A stretch of DNA of 64,000 bases from Catellatospora methionotrophica (lineage in GTDB: Bacteria > Actinomycetota > Actinomycetes > Mycobacteriales > Micromonosporaceae): contig NZ_JAAOTJ010000014.1 in assembly GCF_011297335.1 (NCBI RefSeq), forward strand, positions 145,610-209,609, in the 5' to 3' direction. Within the stretch, counting starts at the first letter, position 1; each line of letters opens with the position of its first letter. A program made the translations under genes and the position numbers. The notes under the pieces were generated by a model. The model was given only the letters and a program-made list of their open reading frames with translations. It was not told the origin of the DNA and searched no databases. Positions 36,555 to 45,357 of this stretch are shown here, piece by piece.

Positions 36555-36781
36555 GGTGATTCCTTCCGCAACAGCCGGATCGACGGCCGTTGGTGGACAG
36601 CGATGATCCCGGGGAGCCGGGCAATCGACGGTGCCACGGCGGTCCGGTCGGGCGCGGACAGCCATCCGACCGCAGGCGCCATGTTCACCCGAACGGGTGT
36701 CGGCGCGCTCGCTGCCGACAACCTGGCAGGGCATCCGCGCACGACGGCAGGCAGGGCAACACTCCTGCAGGACCGGACGGC

Positions 36782-38014
36782 TCACCCCGCCGACGGCCGC
36801 AGCAGCACCGGCACCGCCTGCCTCCCGTTCATGATGAAGCTCTCCTGTGGCTCGACCTGCTCCGCGGGCACCCCGAGGCGAAGATCGGGGAACCGGGCGA
36901 ACAGCGACGACAGCGCGATCCGGACCTCCAGCCGGGCCAGCGCGACGCCGACGCAGCGGTGGATCCCGTGTCCGAAGGCGAGGTTCTCCTTGGACTGCCG
37001 GGTGACGTCGAACCGCCCGGCATCCTGGCCGTGCAGCTCGGGATCGCGACCGGCCGCCGCGTAGTTGATCAGCACCGGTTCCCCCTTCCTCATGGCGACC
37101 CCGCAGATCTCCACGTCGTCGACCGGGAACCGGAACGGCAGGTGGGCCACCGGTGCCTCCGCCCGCAGCGACTCTTCGATGACGTCGTCCCAGGTCACCT
37201 GTCCGGTGAGCACCAGTTCACGCTGGTCCGGGCGGGTCAGCAGCGCGAAGACCGTGTTGCCGAGGAGGTTCATGGTGGGCACCGTCCCGGCGGCCCGCAG
37301 GAAGTGCAGTGTGTTGATGATCTCGGCGTCGGTCAGGCGGGCGCCGTCGGCCTCCTGCGCGGCGATGAGGTCCGTGGTGAGGTCGTCGCCTGGCAGGCGC
37401 CGTTTGGCCTCGACGAAATCCTGCATCGCGCCACGCCACCGAGCCACGTTGGCGGCCGCCTCCTCGGGGGTGATGGTGGTGGTGACGTTCACCTCGCCTC
37501 CGCGCAGCATCTCGTCGCGGAAACCGGCCGGCACGCCGATCAGCTCGCAGACGACCTCGGTGACCAGTGGCTGCGCGAAGCTGGTCCTGATGTCGACCAC
37601 GGCACCCGCCGCAAGCCCGGCCAGCTCATCGAGCAGACGGTCCACGATCCGCTCGATGCTCGGCCGCATCGCCTCCACCCGCCCGCCACTGAACCCGCGC
37701 ATGACGAGCCGTCGTAGCCGGGCGTGGTCCTCACCGTGCGCCGTCGCCAGGTTGTCCATCAGCGCCCAGCTCAGCAGCGGGAAGTCTGGCCCCACCGCGC
37801 CGGCCGCGAACGCGGTCCAGTGCCTGCGCGCGTCCTTGGACAGGCGCGGGTCGGCCAGCGCCTGCCGAACCGCCTCATACCCGGTGACCGACCACGCGGG
37901 CATACCGCCCGGCAGTTCGACCCGGGCGATCGGCCCGAGGGCACGGAGCCGGCTGTTCTCCTGGTGAATGTCGCGGCCGGTCCGGTCGATGACGACGGGG
38001 CATTGCTCTTCCAC
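36782..38014 (-). CDS. Cytochrome P450 with atypical I-helix
   Basis: A 410-residue bacterial class I P450. The heme-binding loop is FGHGIHRCVGVALARLE (Cys354), the K-helix ExxR is EESLRAE, and HGEDHARLRRLVMRGFSG is the C-helix region. The I-helix reads RAAGTVPTMNLLGN (about residues 238-250): where most P450s have A-G-x-E/D-T-T, this has A-G-T-V-P-T, so the usual acid-alcohol pair for O2 activation is missing. Such replacements occur in P450s with unusual chemistry or carrier-protein-bound substrates. GTG 38014 has a GGAGG box. It is divergent from the flavoenzyme gene at 38247, so both likely act on the cluster product. Confidence 0.9.
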   Translation of the reverse strand: MEEQCPVVIDRTGRDIHQENSRLRALGPIARVELPGGMPAWSVTGYEAVRQALADPRLSKDARRHWTAFAAGAVGPDFPLLSWALMDNLATAHGEDHARLRRLVMRGFSGGRVEAMRPSIERIVDRLLDELAGLAAGAVVDIRTSFAQPLVTEVVCELIGVPAGFRDEMLRGGEVNVTTTITPEEAAANVARWRGAMQDFVEAKRRLPGDDLTTDLIAAQEADGARLTDAEIINTLHFLRAAGTVPTMNLLGNTVFALLTRPDQRELVLTGQVTWDDVIEESLRAEAPVAHLPFRFPVDDVEICGVAMRKGEPVLINYAAAGRDPELHGQDAGRFDVTRQSKENLAFGHGIHRCVGVALARLEVRIALSSLFARFPDLRLGVPAEQVEPQESFIMNGRQAVPVLLRPSAG

Positions 38015-38246
38015 AGGAATTCCTCCACCTGAGCGGTCCGCGACAGCGTCACCAGAACCGTAAACGGGCGCGCGTTGCCGGGTCTTCTTCACCTTTGCTG
38101 GATTGCGGTCACAGCGGCGGTGGGGGTGGCGGCCGCACTTTGAAAGGTGCGTGCCACCGGCGGGCGCTGAGACCCTGCCACTACGGCAACGGCCCGCCCG
38201 GCCGCGCGCTGTTCTCCGTACCCCATTGGCCAAGGAGCGTGCCGCA
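38015..38246. promoter_or_regulatory. Divergent promoter region, P450 / flavoenzyme
   Basis: 232 bases without a gene separate two divergent biosynthetic units. It should hold promoters for the P450 (minus) and for the plus-strand flavoenzyme / FAD oxidase / condensation operon. A TTCTTCACCTTTGCTGGATT stretch (about 38083-38102) is the least GC-rich part. No operator could be assigned. Confidence 0.4.
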
Positions 38247-39503
38247 ATGACTCTCGCCGCGGATCTGTCGGCATCAGATGAATCGACGTCCCACCCGGAG
38301 CCGGCGACACCGCAAGACATCCTGCGGCGGGCCCACGACATCGCCGCGACCCTGGTGCAACGCCAGGCCGAGACCGAGCAACGCACCTACTACGCCGAGG
38401 ACACCCATCGGGCGTTCGCCGAGGCCGGCTTCTATCGGCTGCTCGTGCCCCGCCGCTTCGGGGGGTATGAGTTCGGCGTCGACACCTTCTTCCAGGTGGT
38501 GAAGATCCTGGCCCGGGCCTGCCCGTCCACCGCCTGGATGTACTGCCTGGGCGCCACCCACGCGATACCGGCGGCGACGCTGTTCAGCGAGCGGGCGCAG
38601 CAGGAGATCTTCCAGGGCACCGACTTCATCGCACCGGCCACGATCGTCCCCGGCGGAAGCGCCCAGCGGCAGGACGACGGCACCTGGCTCCTCAACGGCA
38701 CCTGGAACTACTGCTCCGGATCGCCGTACGCCACGCACTTCATCGGCCACACCCTGACCGCGACGGAGCCGGACGCCCCGCCGATCCCGGTGCTGTTCAT
38801 CGCCCCCCGTTCGCAGTGGCGGCGGCTGGACGACTGGGGCGGCCAGCTCGGCCTGCGCGGCAGCGGCTCGCACAGCATCACGATCCGCAACGGGCGCGTC
38901 CCCGACCACTTCGTGCTGCCGGGATCGCACATCAGCGAAGTGGACGTCACCGCGGGCACCCCGGGCCGGGCGCTGCACGGCAACCCCCAGTACGGCGGCG
39001 GCCAGCTCAGCTACATGGTGCTCGAAGCCGCCGTGCTCGCCGTGGGCATCGCCCAGGGCGCCCTCGACGCGTACGCCGACCTGATGCGCAGCCGTACCAC
39101 GCTGCTGCCGCCGTTCGTGAGCCGGACCGAGAACGTCGACTACCAGTTCTGGTACGGCGAGGCCGCAGGCATGATCGCCACCGCGGAGGCGGCTGCCGAC
39201 AACGCCGTCAAGCAGTGGCAGGACATGGCCGCCCAGGGCCCCGATGCCTTCACCCGCGAGCAGGACATCCGCCTCACGACGATCTGCCGGCACGTGATCA
39301 AGCTCTGCTGGCACGCGGTGGAGCAGCACATCTTCCCCACCGCGGGTTCCAGTGCGGTACGCCACGGCGAGCGGATCGAACGGGTCTGGCGGGACCTGTC
39401 GATGCTGCAGAGCCACTCCGGCTTCGGCGTCTTCCTGCCGACGGTGGCCAACCGCGACCTGGCCCGGCTGCGCTTCGGCGCGGCGAGCGGGGTGTTCTCG
39501 TGA
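38247..39503 (+). CDS. Acyl-CoA dehydrogenase-fold flavin monooxygenase
   Basis: A 418-residue protein of the acyl-CoA dehydrogenase superfamily in its group D flavin-monooxygenase branch (HsaA / DszC / HpaB-like). N-terminal helices include RTYYAEDTHRAFAEAGFYRLLVPRRFGGYE, the beta domain has PSTAWMYCLGATHAIPAATL and WNYCSGSPYATHFIGH, and the C-terminal helices include ICRHVIKLCWHAVEQHIFPTAGSSAVRHGERIERVWRDL. The dehydrogenase's catalytic Glu is not obvious, which fits an oxygenase using FMNH2 or FADH2 from a separate reductase. It is the first gene of a plus-strand operon; the next gene overlaps by four bases (GTGA). Confidence 0.8.
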   Translation: MTLAADLSASDESTSHPEPATPQDILRRAHDIAATLVQRQAETEQRTYYAEDTHRAFAEAGFYRLLVPRRFGGYEFGVDTFFQVVKILARACPSTAWMYCLGATHAIPAATLFSERAQQEIFQGTDFIAPATIVPGGSAQRQDDGTWLLNGTWNYCSGSPYATHFIGHTLTATEPDAPPIPVLFIAPRSQWRRLDDWGGQLGLRGSGSHSITIRNGRVPDHFVLPGSHISEVDVTAGTPGRALHGNPQYGGGQLSYMVLEAAVLAVGIAQGALDAYADLMRSRTTLLPPFVSRTENVDYQFWYGEAAGMIATAEAAADNAVKQWQDMAAQGPDAFTREQDIRLTTICRHVIKLCWHAVEQHIFPTAGSSAVRHGERIERVWRDLSMLQSHSGFGVFLPTVANRDLARLRFGAASGVFS

Positions 39504-40912
39504 TCCGGGTCGCCCGGCCCGGCGAGGCGGACTACGCGTCGGCGACACAGGTCTTCAACCTGGCCGCCCCACTGCACCCGGCCGTCGCGGTCACGGCGCG
39601 TTCGGTGGCGCAGGTGGGGGAGGCGGTCGAGTACGCGGCCGCGCACGGGATGCCCGTGCGCGTGCACGGCGCCGGCCACGCTTCGGCCACCTCGGCGCCG
39701 ATGGAGGGCTGCCTGCTGGTGCGGACCATGATCGACGGCGGTGTGGAGGTCGACGCGTCCAGGCGCGTGGCGCGGGTGCCCGCCGGGACCAGCTGGGGCG
39801 CTGTCGTCGAGGCAGCCGTACCGCACGGGCTCACCGCACCGCACGGCTCGTCGCCGCTGGTGGGTGTGGTCGGTTACCTGCTGCGCGGCGGGCTGAGTTT
39901 CTACGGCAGGCGCACCGGGCTGGCGGTGAACTGCCTGCGCGCGATCGAGCTGGTCACCTCGGACGGCAAGGTGCGCCGGGTGGACGCGTCCTCGGACCCG
40001 GACCTGTGGTGGGCGATCCGCGGTGGCGGTGGCGGGTTCGGGATCGTCACCGCCGTCGAGATAGACCTGCTGCCGATGGGGCGGGTGGTCACCGGCGCGG
40101 CCTTCTGGCCGGCTGAGGATGCCGCCCGGTTGCTGCCGCGCTGGGCCGAGTGGACCCGGCACGCGCCCCGGGCGGCGACCACGTCGCTGCGGCTGATGCG
40201 GCTGCCGACGCTGCCCGGGATCATCCCGGCCGAGCTGAGCGCCGGACCGGTGCTGTGCATAGACGGCGCCGTGTCGTCCACCGGCGAGGACGACTGGCCG
40301 AACGCGCTGAGCCACGCCGAGGAGCTGCTCGGGCCGTTGCGCTCGATCGCCGCCCCGATCGTCGACTCCTGGCGGCCGGCGACCGCCGAAGCCGTTCTCA
40401 CGGCGCATCTGGACCCCCCGGAGCCCGTTCCGACCAGCACCGATCACCTGCTGCTCACGGAACTCGACGACGACGGGCTGCGCGAGTTCCTGCGCGTGAC
40501 CGGCCCCGGATCGGGTTCGCCACTGGTCGATGCCGAGCTGCGCCAGCTCGGCGGGGCGTTCGCGGTCCCGGACCCGGCCGGCGGCGTGCTCAGCCACGTC
40601 GACGCCCCGTACGCGTACGTCGGGGCGGGCCTGCCGGACAGCGCTGAGACGGCGGCTGCCATCGCGCAGCATCACGCCGTCGTGCGTACAGCCCTCGGGC
40701 GGTGGGACACCGGCCGCACGGCGCCCACCTTCGCCGGCCGCCGCGAGCACCCGCAGGGGCACCTCAGCCCGTCACAGCTCGCCCGGGTCGACCGGATACG
40801 GGAAGCGGTCGATCCCGTGCGGATGTTCGCCGGCGACATCGCCGCCCACCATCTCCGGCCGGGCAGTCCTGATCGTATCGACAGAGAGGTTGCACGCCAT
40901 GACCATCGCTGA
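39500..40912 (+). CDS. FAD-linked oxidase, BBE-like (PCMH family)
   Basis: A 470-residue flavoprotein of the berberine-bridge / 6-hydroxy-D-nicotine oxidase type. The PCMH FAD domain shows AVTARSVAQVGEAVEYAAAH, VRVHGAGHASATSA (attachment-type His), VPAGTSWGAVVEAA, GYLLRGGLSFYGRRTGLAV and DLWWAIRGGGGGFGIVTA. At the position where bicovalent members have Cys (G-x-C-x-x-V-G) this has PHGSSPLVGV, so at most a single His-FAD link is expected. A BBE-like tail (EAVDPVRMF) ends the protein. No Sec signal is present. Its start overlaps the previous stop (GTGA) and the next start lies inside it. It might oxidise a hydroxyacid, amine or ring C-H; as an alpha-hydroxyacid oxidase it could replace the missing Hmo. 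Confidence 0.85.
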   Translation: MIRVARPGEADYASATQVFNLAAPLHPAVAVTARSVAQVGEAVEYAAAHGMPVRVHGAGHASATSAPMEGCLLVRTMIDGGVEVDASRRVARVPAGTSWGAVVEAAVPHGLTAPHGSSPLVGVVGYLLRGGLSFYGRRTGLAVNCLRAIELVTSDGKVRRVDASSDPDLWWAIRGGGGGFGIVTAVEIDLLPMGRVVTGAAFWPAEDAARLLPRWAEWTRHAPRAATTSLRLMRLPTLPGIIPAELSAGPVLCIDGAVSSTGEDDWPNALSHAEELLGPLRSIAAPIVDSWRPATAEAVLTAHLDPPEPVPTSTDHLLLTELDDDGLREFLRVTGPGSGSPLVDAELRQLGGAFAVPDPAGGVLSHVDAPYAYVGAGLPDSAETAAAIAQHHAVVRTALGRWDTGRTAPTFAGRREHPQGHLSPSQLARVDRIREAVDPVRMFAGDIAAHHLRPGSPDRIDREVARHDHR

Positions 40913-42290
40913 CACGGCCCCGGCCGTGGCCGGCCTGCCCGCGCCCATCCCGCTCTCGTTCAACCAGCAGTTCCTGAGCCTGTGGGACCAGGGCGACGAT
41001 GCCGGCCCGTTCGGCCCGCGCTACCACCTCGCGCACGGCTGGCGGCTGCGCGGCGAGATAGACGTCGACGCGCTGCGACGGGCGCTGACCGCGCTCGCCG
41101 CCCGGCACGAGACCCTCCGGACGGTGCTGGTCGCGCAGCCCGCCGGCCCGCGCGTGCCCACCGTTTTCCCGCCCAGCACCCCGCACCTGGAGGTGCGCGA
41201 CCTGCCCGGCGTCGACCCGCACCGGCGCGAACAGGCGGTCGAGGAGCTGCTGATCGAGATCGAGTCGGGTGTCGTCAGCTCGCAGGAACCGCCTCTGATC
41301 CGCGCGGTGCTGGCCCGGTTCGACGACACCGACAGCGTGCTGGCGATCCTCGTGCACCATACGGCGACCGACGGGTGGTCGATGCGGGTGACGATGCGCG
41401 ATCTCGCCGCCCTCTACGCCCGCGAACGCGGCCTGACCGACGCGGGCCTGCCCGACACCCCTGCCTACCGGGAGTTCGCCGCCTGGCAGCAGGAGAACTC
41501 CGCCGGGCCCGTCATCGACGACGCCAAAGGCTACTGGCGTGACCAGCTCGCGCACGCGGGGATCTACACCGAGCCCACGGACCGGCCCCGCTCGGCCGGG
41601 CTCGGCCAGGAGACCTCGGTCTACCGCTTCGCCATCGGCAAGGACCTCATCGGGCCCGCGCTGGAACTTGGCCGGGCCACCCGCAGCTCGCCGTTCATGG
41701 TCCTGCTGTCGGCGTTCTACGTGCTCGCTCATCGGCGCATTGGAGCGACGGATCTGGCCGTGCCGACGTTCACGCCCGGACGTGGCGAGGACCTGGAGCA
41801 CACCGTCGGGTCCTTCTTCAACTTCATGCCGATGCGTACCGACATCGCCGGCTGCGCTACTTTCCGCGAGCTGGTCGGCCGGACCCGGGCCAGTTGCCTG
41901 GACGCCTACTCCTACGACATCCCCAGCCTGTTCATCTTCGGTGAGGCCCCGGAGCTGATGGCCCCGGCCATGGCCGACGACCGGGCCACCGTCGTGTTCC
42001 AGGCGTTCCCGTTCCCGTTCCTGATGGAGGGCGAACTGGTGGGCGACGTCGAGTACACCGAGGTCCGGCAGCGGCTGCTCGGCCAGCCGGTGGGCTCGGA
42101 CGTCCCGGACGGGATGCTGTGGACGCTCAACGTCGACCCGGCCGGTGAGGTGCTCGGCAGCGTGCAGTTCAAGCGTGCGCTGTTCGACGAGGCGACGGCG
42201 GCCGCGATGGTGGCCGGTTACGTCGAGGCACTGCGCGACACCGTGCTCGACCCGGACGCGCCGCTGCGCCTGGACGCCGCGAAGGCGTGA
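40899..42290 (+). CDS. Stand-alone NRPS condensation-domain protein
   Basis: A 463-residue single condensation domain. The active-site motif HHTATDGWS is at residues 153-161 with both His and the Asp kept. Other C-domain stretches are PLSFNQQFLSLWDQGDDAG at the start, RRALTALAARHETLRTVLV, YWRDQLAHAGIYTEPTDRPR, FMVLLSAFYVLAHRRIGATD and the T-V-G-x-F-x-N-F-M-P-M-R latch-like segment. No carrier or A domain is attached, so it must work in trans, perhaps with the stand-alone A-PCP at 42359-44125 or on the terminal PCP of the hybrid synthase. It overlaps the FAD oxidase by 14 bases. Confidence 0.88.
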   Translation: MTIADTAPAVAGLPAPIPLSFNQQFLSLWDQGDDAGPFGPRYHLAHGWRLRGEIDVDALRRALTALAARHETLRTVLVAQPAGPRVPTVFPPSTPHLEVRDLPGVDPHRREQAVEELLIEIESGVVSSQEPPLIRAVLARFDDTDSVLAILVHHTATDGWSMRVTMRDLAALYARERGLTDAGLPDTPAYREFAAWQQENSAGPVIDDAKGYWRDQLAHAGIYTEPTDRPRSAGLGQETSVYRFAIGKDLIGPALELGRATRSSPFMVLLSAFYVLAHRRIGATDLAVPTFTPGRGEDLEHTVGSFFNFMPMRTDIAGCATFRELVGRTRASCLDAYSYDIPSLFIFGEAPELMAPAMADDRATVVFQAFPFPFLMEGELVGDVEYTEVRQRLLGQPVGSDVPDGMLWTLNVDPAGEVLGSVQFKRALFDEATAAAMVAGYVEALRDTVLDPDAPLRLDAAKA

Positions 42291-42301
42291 CCGTGCATGC
42301 T

Positions 42302-42334
42302 TGAGGGGCAGCGGCGCGATGCCGCTGCCCCTCA
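42302..42334. terminator. 14-bp hairpin between convergent units
   Basis: TGAGGGGCAGCGGC and its exact complement flank the loop GCGAT. It lies between the stop of the condensation gene (plus) and the stop of the A-PCP gene (minus) and would end both transcripts. Confidence 0.8.
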
Positions 42335-42358
42335 TCCGTGCACCCGGACCGCCGTCCG

Positions 42359-44125
42359 TCAGCGCGCCGGGCTGCGCGACGGCTGGCCGCGCAGCTGCTC
42401 GGCCAGCGAGCTCACCGTGGCGGTGTCGAACAGCGTGCGCATGGTGATCCGGACGTTCGTCAGGTCCTGGATCCGCGCGATCAGGCGCATCGCGAGCAGC
42501 GAGTGTCCGCCGCGTTCGAAGAAGTCGTCGTCGACGCCCACCGACGTGACGCCCAGGACGTCGGCGAACAGCTCGCAGAGCGCTTCTTCGAGGCTGCCCG
42601 CAGGCCCCCGCCGGGCCGGGCCCGCGGCCCGGGGCGTCGGGCGCGGCAGTGCTTTGCGGTCCAGCTTGCCGTTCGGGGTCAGGGGCAGGGCGGGCAGCAT
42701 CGTCACCGATCCCGGCACCATGTACTCCGGGAGCCTGCCGGCCGCGTAGTCCCGTACGGTGCCGGCGTCGAGGTCGGCGCCGGCCGCGACGGCGAAGGCC
42801 GCGACCGCCTTGTCGCCCGGTTCGGGCTCCCACGCGACCACCGCGACGTCCAGCAGCCCCGGGCACTGCGACAACACCGCTTCGACCTCGGACAGCTCCA
42901 CCCGGAACCCCCGGATCTTGACCTGGTCGTCGGCGCGGCCCACGAAGTCGATCTGGCCGTCCGCCGTCCAGCGGGCGAGGTCCCCGGTGCGGTACATGCG
43001 CCTGCCGTCGCCCTGCACGCAGTCGGCGACGAACCGCTCCGCGGTGAGGTCCGGTCGCCCGGCGTAGCCCCGGGCCACGCCGACACCGGCCAGGAACAGC
43101 TCCCCGACGCTGCCGGCCGCGACAGGCCGCAGACCGTCGTCGAGGATGTAGGCCCGCATGCCGTCCAGCGCGACGCCGATCGGCACCGCGCCCGCGGCCG
43201 TGAACGGGGCGGCGAACCTGGCGTGCGTGGCGAACAGGGTGGTCTCGGTCGGGCCGTACATGACCCGCACCACGGTCTCGGGGCAGGCGTCGAGCACCCG
43301 TCGCACAGCGGTCGGGGACACCACGTCACCGCCGGTCAGCACTTCGCGTACCCCGGCCAGGCACTGCGGCGCCTCCTCGGCGACCAGCCGGAACAGGCCC
43401 GCGGTCAGGTGCAGCCCGGTGACGGACGCCTGCTTGACCAGGTCGGTCAGCACACCGACGTCGAGGTCACCCGGCGGCGGGATGACGACCTGCCCGCCGC
43501 GCAGCAGCGGCACCCACAGCTCGTAGGTGGACACGTCGAAGGCGTACGGGGCCAGCATCGGCACCCGCTGGTGCCAGCCGGTGTCCCAGCTGCTGTCCGC
43601 GACCAGGCCCAGCACGTCGCGGTGGGTCACCGCCACGCCCTTGGGCTCGCCGGAGGAGCCGGACGTGTACATCACGTAGGCGAGCTGAGCGGGGTGGCAC
43701 GGGAGGTCGAGAGGGTCCTCGGGCAGGTCGGGCAGCTGCTCGTCCGCGTCGGCCAGCAGGACCGGTCCGCGGCCGGGCAGGCTGCGGCGTGCGGTGACCG
43801 CGTCGGTCAGCAGCACGGGGTCACCTGAGCGGCTCAGGATGGCCGTCATCCGCTCGATCGGATAGGCGCTGTGCAGCGGCAGGTAGCAGCCGCCTGCCTT
43901 GAGTACGGCCAGCAGTGCCACGACCAGGTCCGGCGTGCGCTCCATGAGCACGGCCACCGGCCGGTCGTGGCCCGCTCCGAGTTCGGCGAGCCGGTGGGCG
44001 AGCTGGTTGGACCGGCGGTCGAGTTCCCGGTATGTCATCTGCTCGGCACCCCAGGACACGGCGACGGCATCCGGCGTGCGCCGCGCCTGCGCCTCGAAGC
44101 CCTGGTGTACGGCCACTATTTCCAC
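42359..44125 (-). CDS. Stand-alone NRPS adenylation-PCP didomain
   Basis: A 588-residue A-PCP protein. Core motifs: MTYRELDRRSNQLAHRL, YVMYTSGSSGEPKGVAVTH, MYGPTETTLFATH, MYRTGDLARWTADGQIDFVGRADDQVKIRGFRVEL, and NGKLDRKALPRP with the catalytic Lys. The PCP arm is DDDFFERGGHSLLAMRLI (Ser542). By eye the specificity pocket reads D-V-Y-H-L-G-M-L-F, close to the D-I-F-H-L-G-L-L-C of 4-hydroxyphenylglycine domains and fitting an aryl-glycine or related aromatic acid. GTG 44125 (GGAG box) overlaps the end of the P450 gene by 10 bases. With mandelate synthase, P450 and MbtH on the same transcript, this looks like a unit that makes, activates and oxidises an aromatic building block on a carrier. Confidence 0.9.
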   Translation of the reverse strand: MEIVAVHQGFEAQARRTPDAVAVSWGAEQMTYRELDRRSNQLAHRLAELGAGHDRPVAVLMERTPDLVVALLAVLKAGGCYLPLHSAYPIERMTAILSRSGDPVLLTDAVTARRSLPGRGPVLLADADEQLPDLPEDPLDLPCHPAQLAYVMYTSGSSGEPKGVAVTHRDVLGLVADSSWDTGWHQRVPMLAPYAFDVSTYELWVPLLRGGQVVIPPPGDLDVGVLTDLVKQASVTGLHLTAGLFRLVAEEAPQCLAGVREVLTGGDVVSPTAVRRVLDACPETVVRVMYGPTETTLFATHARFAAPFTAAGAVPIGVALDGMRAYILDDGLRPVAAGSVGELFLAGVGVARGYAGRPDLTAERFVADCVQGDGRRMYRTGDLARWTADGQIDFVGRADDQVKIRGFRVELSEVEAVLSQCPGLLDVAVVAWEPEPGDKAVAAFAVAAGADLDAGTVRDYAAGRLPEYMVPGSVTMLPALPLTPNGKLDRKALPRPTPRAAGPARRGPAGSLEEALCELFADVLGVTSVGVDDDFFERGGHSLLAMRLIARIQDLTNVRITMRTLFDTATVSSLAEQLRGQPSRSPAR

Positions 44126-45357
44126 TCGCGTGCTCCGATCTGTGTGACCGCCCGCCGCGCCGGGGTGACGGCGACCGGCAGGCTGATGTGTCCCCGCAGG
44201 AAGGTGGAGTAGAGCGGCTGCGGCTCGCCGCGCAGCTCGAAGTCGTGGGCTGTTCGGCACAGCGCTGCGATCACCGCCGTCACCTCGGCCCTGCCCAGGT
44301 AGGCGCCCAGGCAGAAGTGCGGGCCGTAGCCGAAGGCGAGGTGCCGGTTGGGGGTGCGGGCCAGGTCGAAGACGTCGGGCCGGTCGAAGACCGCCTCGTC
44401 GAGGTTGGCGGCCGCGTTCCACGCGGTGACGACATCGCCCGCCCGGATCGTCTGCCCGGCGATGTCGACGTCGGCCAGCGCGGTACGCCCCACGTGCATG
44501 GCGGGGCTGTTCCAGCGCAGGATCTCCTCGACGGCGCTCGTCGGCGACACCCGGCCGTCGCGCAGCGCCCGCCACTGTCCGGGGTGGCGGATGAAGTCCA
44601 GTACCGCTGCGGTCATGGCCAGGCGGCTGGTCTCGTCGCCGGCGAGGATCAGGCCGTAGCAGTTGAGCACGACCTCCTCGTCGCTGAGCAGCTGTCCGTC
44701 GACGGGTGTGGTGGCCAGTGCACTGGTGACGTCGTCGCGGGGGTCGGCCCGGCGGCGGTCGGCGAGCTCTGCGAAGTAGAGCAGGATCTCGTTGCGGGCC
44801 AGTGCGGTCGACCGCGCCGACTGGTCGGCCTCGTCCGAGCTCAGGGCCTGTTTACTCAGACGTAGTAGCAGGCCGTGATCGGACTCCGGGACGCCGAGCA
44901 GGTCGCAGATGGTGCTGATCGGCAGCTGCTCGGCCACGGCGGCGGCGAAGTCCACCTCGCCGGCGTCGACGGCGGCCCGCACCAGGCTGTCGGCTCGTTC
45001 GCGCACCTTGGCGACGATGGGCTGCAGTACGCGGGGCGAGAACGAGCGCAGCATCATCGTACGCACGGCGGTGTGCCGGGGCGGGTCGCTGACCGCCAGC
45101 AGTTTGCCGCCTGCGGGATCGTCGCCGGGCAGCAGCGACGCGAGCATGTTGCCGCGTGCGGAGCTGAACACCGCGGTGTTCTGGTACACGGCCAGGACGT
45201 CGGCGTAGCTCGTCAGTACCCAGAAGGCGCGCCCGTGGACCGTGGCCGGGTGCCGGTAGGCGGGCCCCTGCCGGAGCCGCCGCCACACCTCACGCAGGTC
45301 GGGCCGCAGGAACGTGGCGGGTTCGGTGAGGTCGACGTCGAGCACTGCGGCGCTCAC
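44116..45357 (-). CDS. Cytochrome P450 (canonical)
   Basis: A 413-residue P450 with all standard motifs: I-helix LILAGDETSRLAM (A-G-x-E-T-S), K-helix EEILRWN, and heme loop FGYGPHFCLGAYLGR (Cys349). DPPRHTAVRTMMLRSFSPRVL is the C-helix. It lies between mandelate synthase and the A-PCP gene, overlapping both (GTGA with the former, 10 bases with the latter). That coupling suggests it hydroxylates the PCP-bound residue, as P450s paired with A-PCP didomains commonly do to give beta-hydroxy amino acids. It has no redox-partner gene nearby. Confidence 0.9.
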   Translation of the reverse strand: MSAAVLDVDLTEPATFLRPDLREVWRRLRQGPAYRHPATVHGRAFWVLTSYADVLAVYQNTAVFSSARGNMLASLLPGDDPAGGKLLAVSDPPRHTAVRTMMLRSFSPRVLQPIVAKVRERADSLVRAAVDAGEVDFAAAVAEQLPISTICDLLGVPESDHGLLLRLSKQALSSDEADQSARSTALARNEILLYFAELADRRRADPRDDVTSALATTPVDGQLLSDEEVVLNCYGLILAGDETSRLAMTAAVLDFIRHPGQWRALRDGRVSPTSAVEEILRWNSPAMHVGRTALADVDIAGQTIRAGDVVTAWNAAANLDEAVFDRPDVFDLARTPNRHLAFGYGPHFCLGAYLGRAEVTAVIAALCRTAHDFELRGEPQPLYSTFLRGHISLPVAVTPARRAVTQIGAREWK

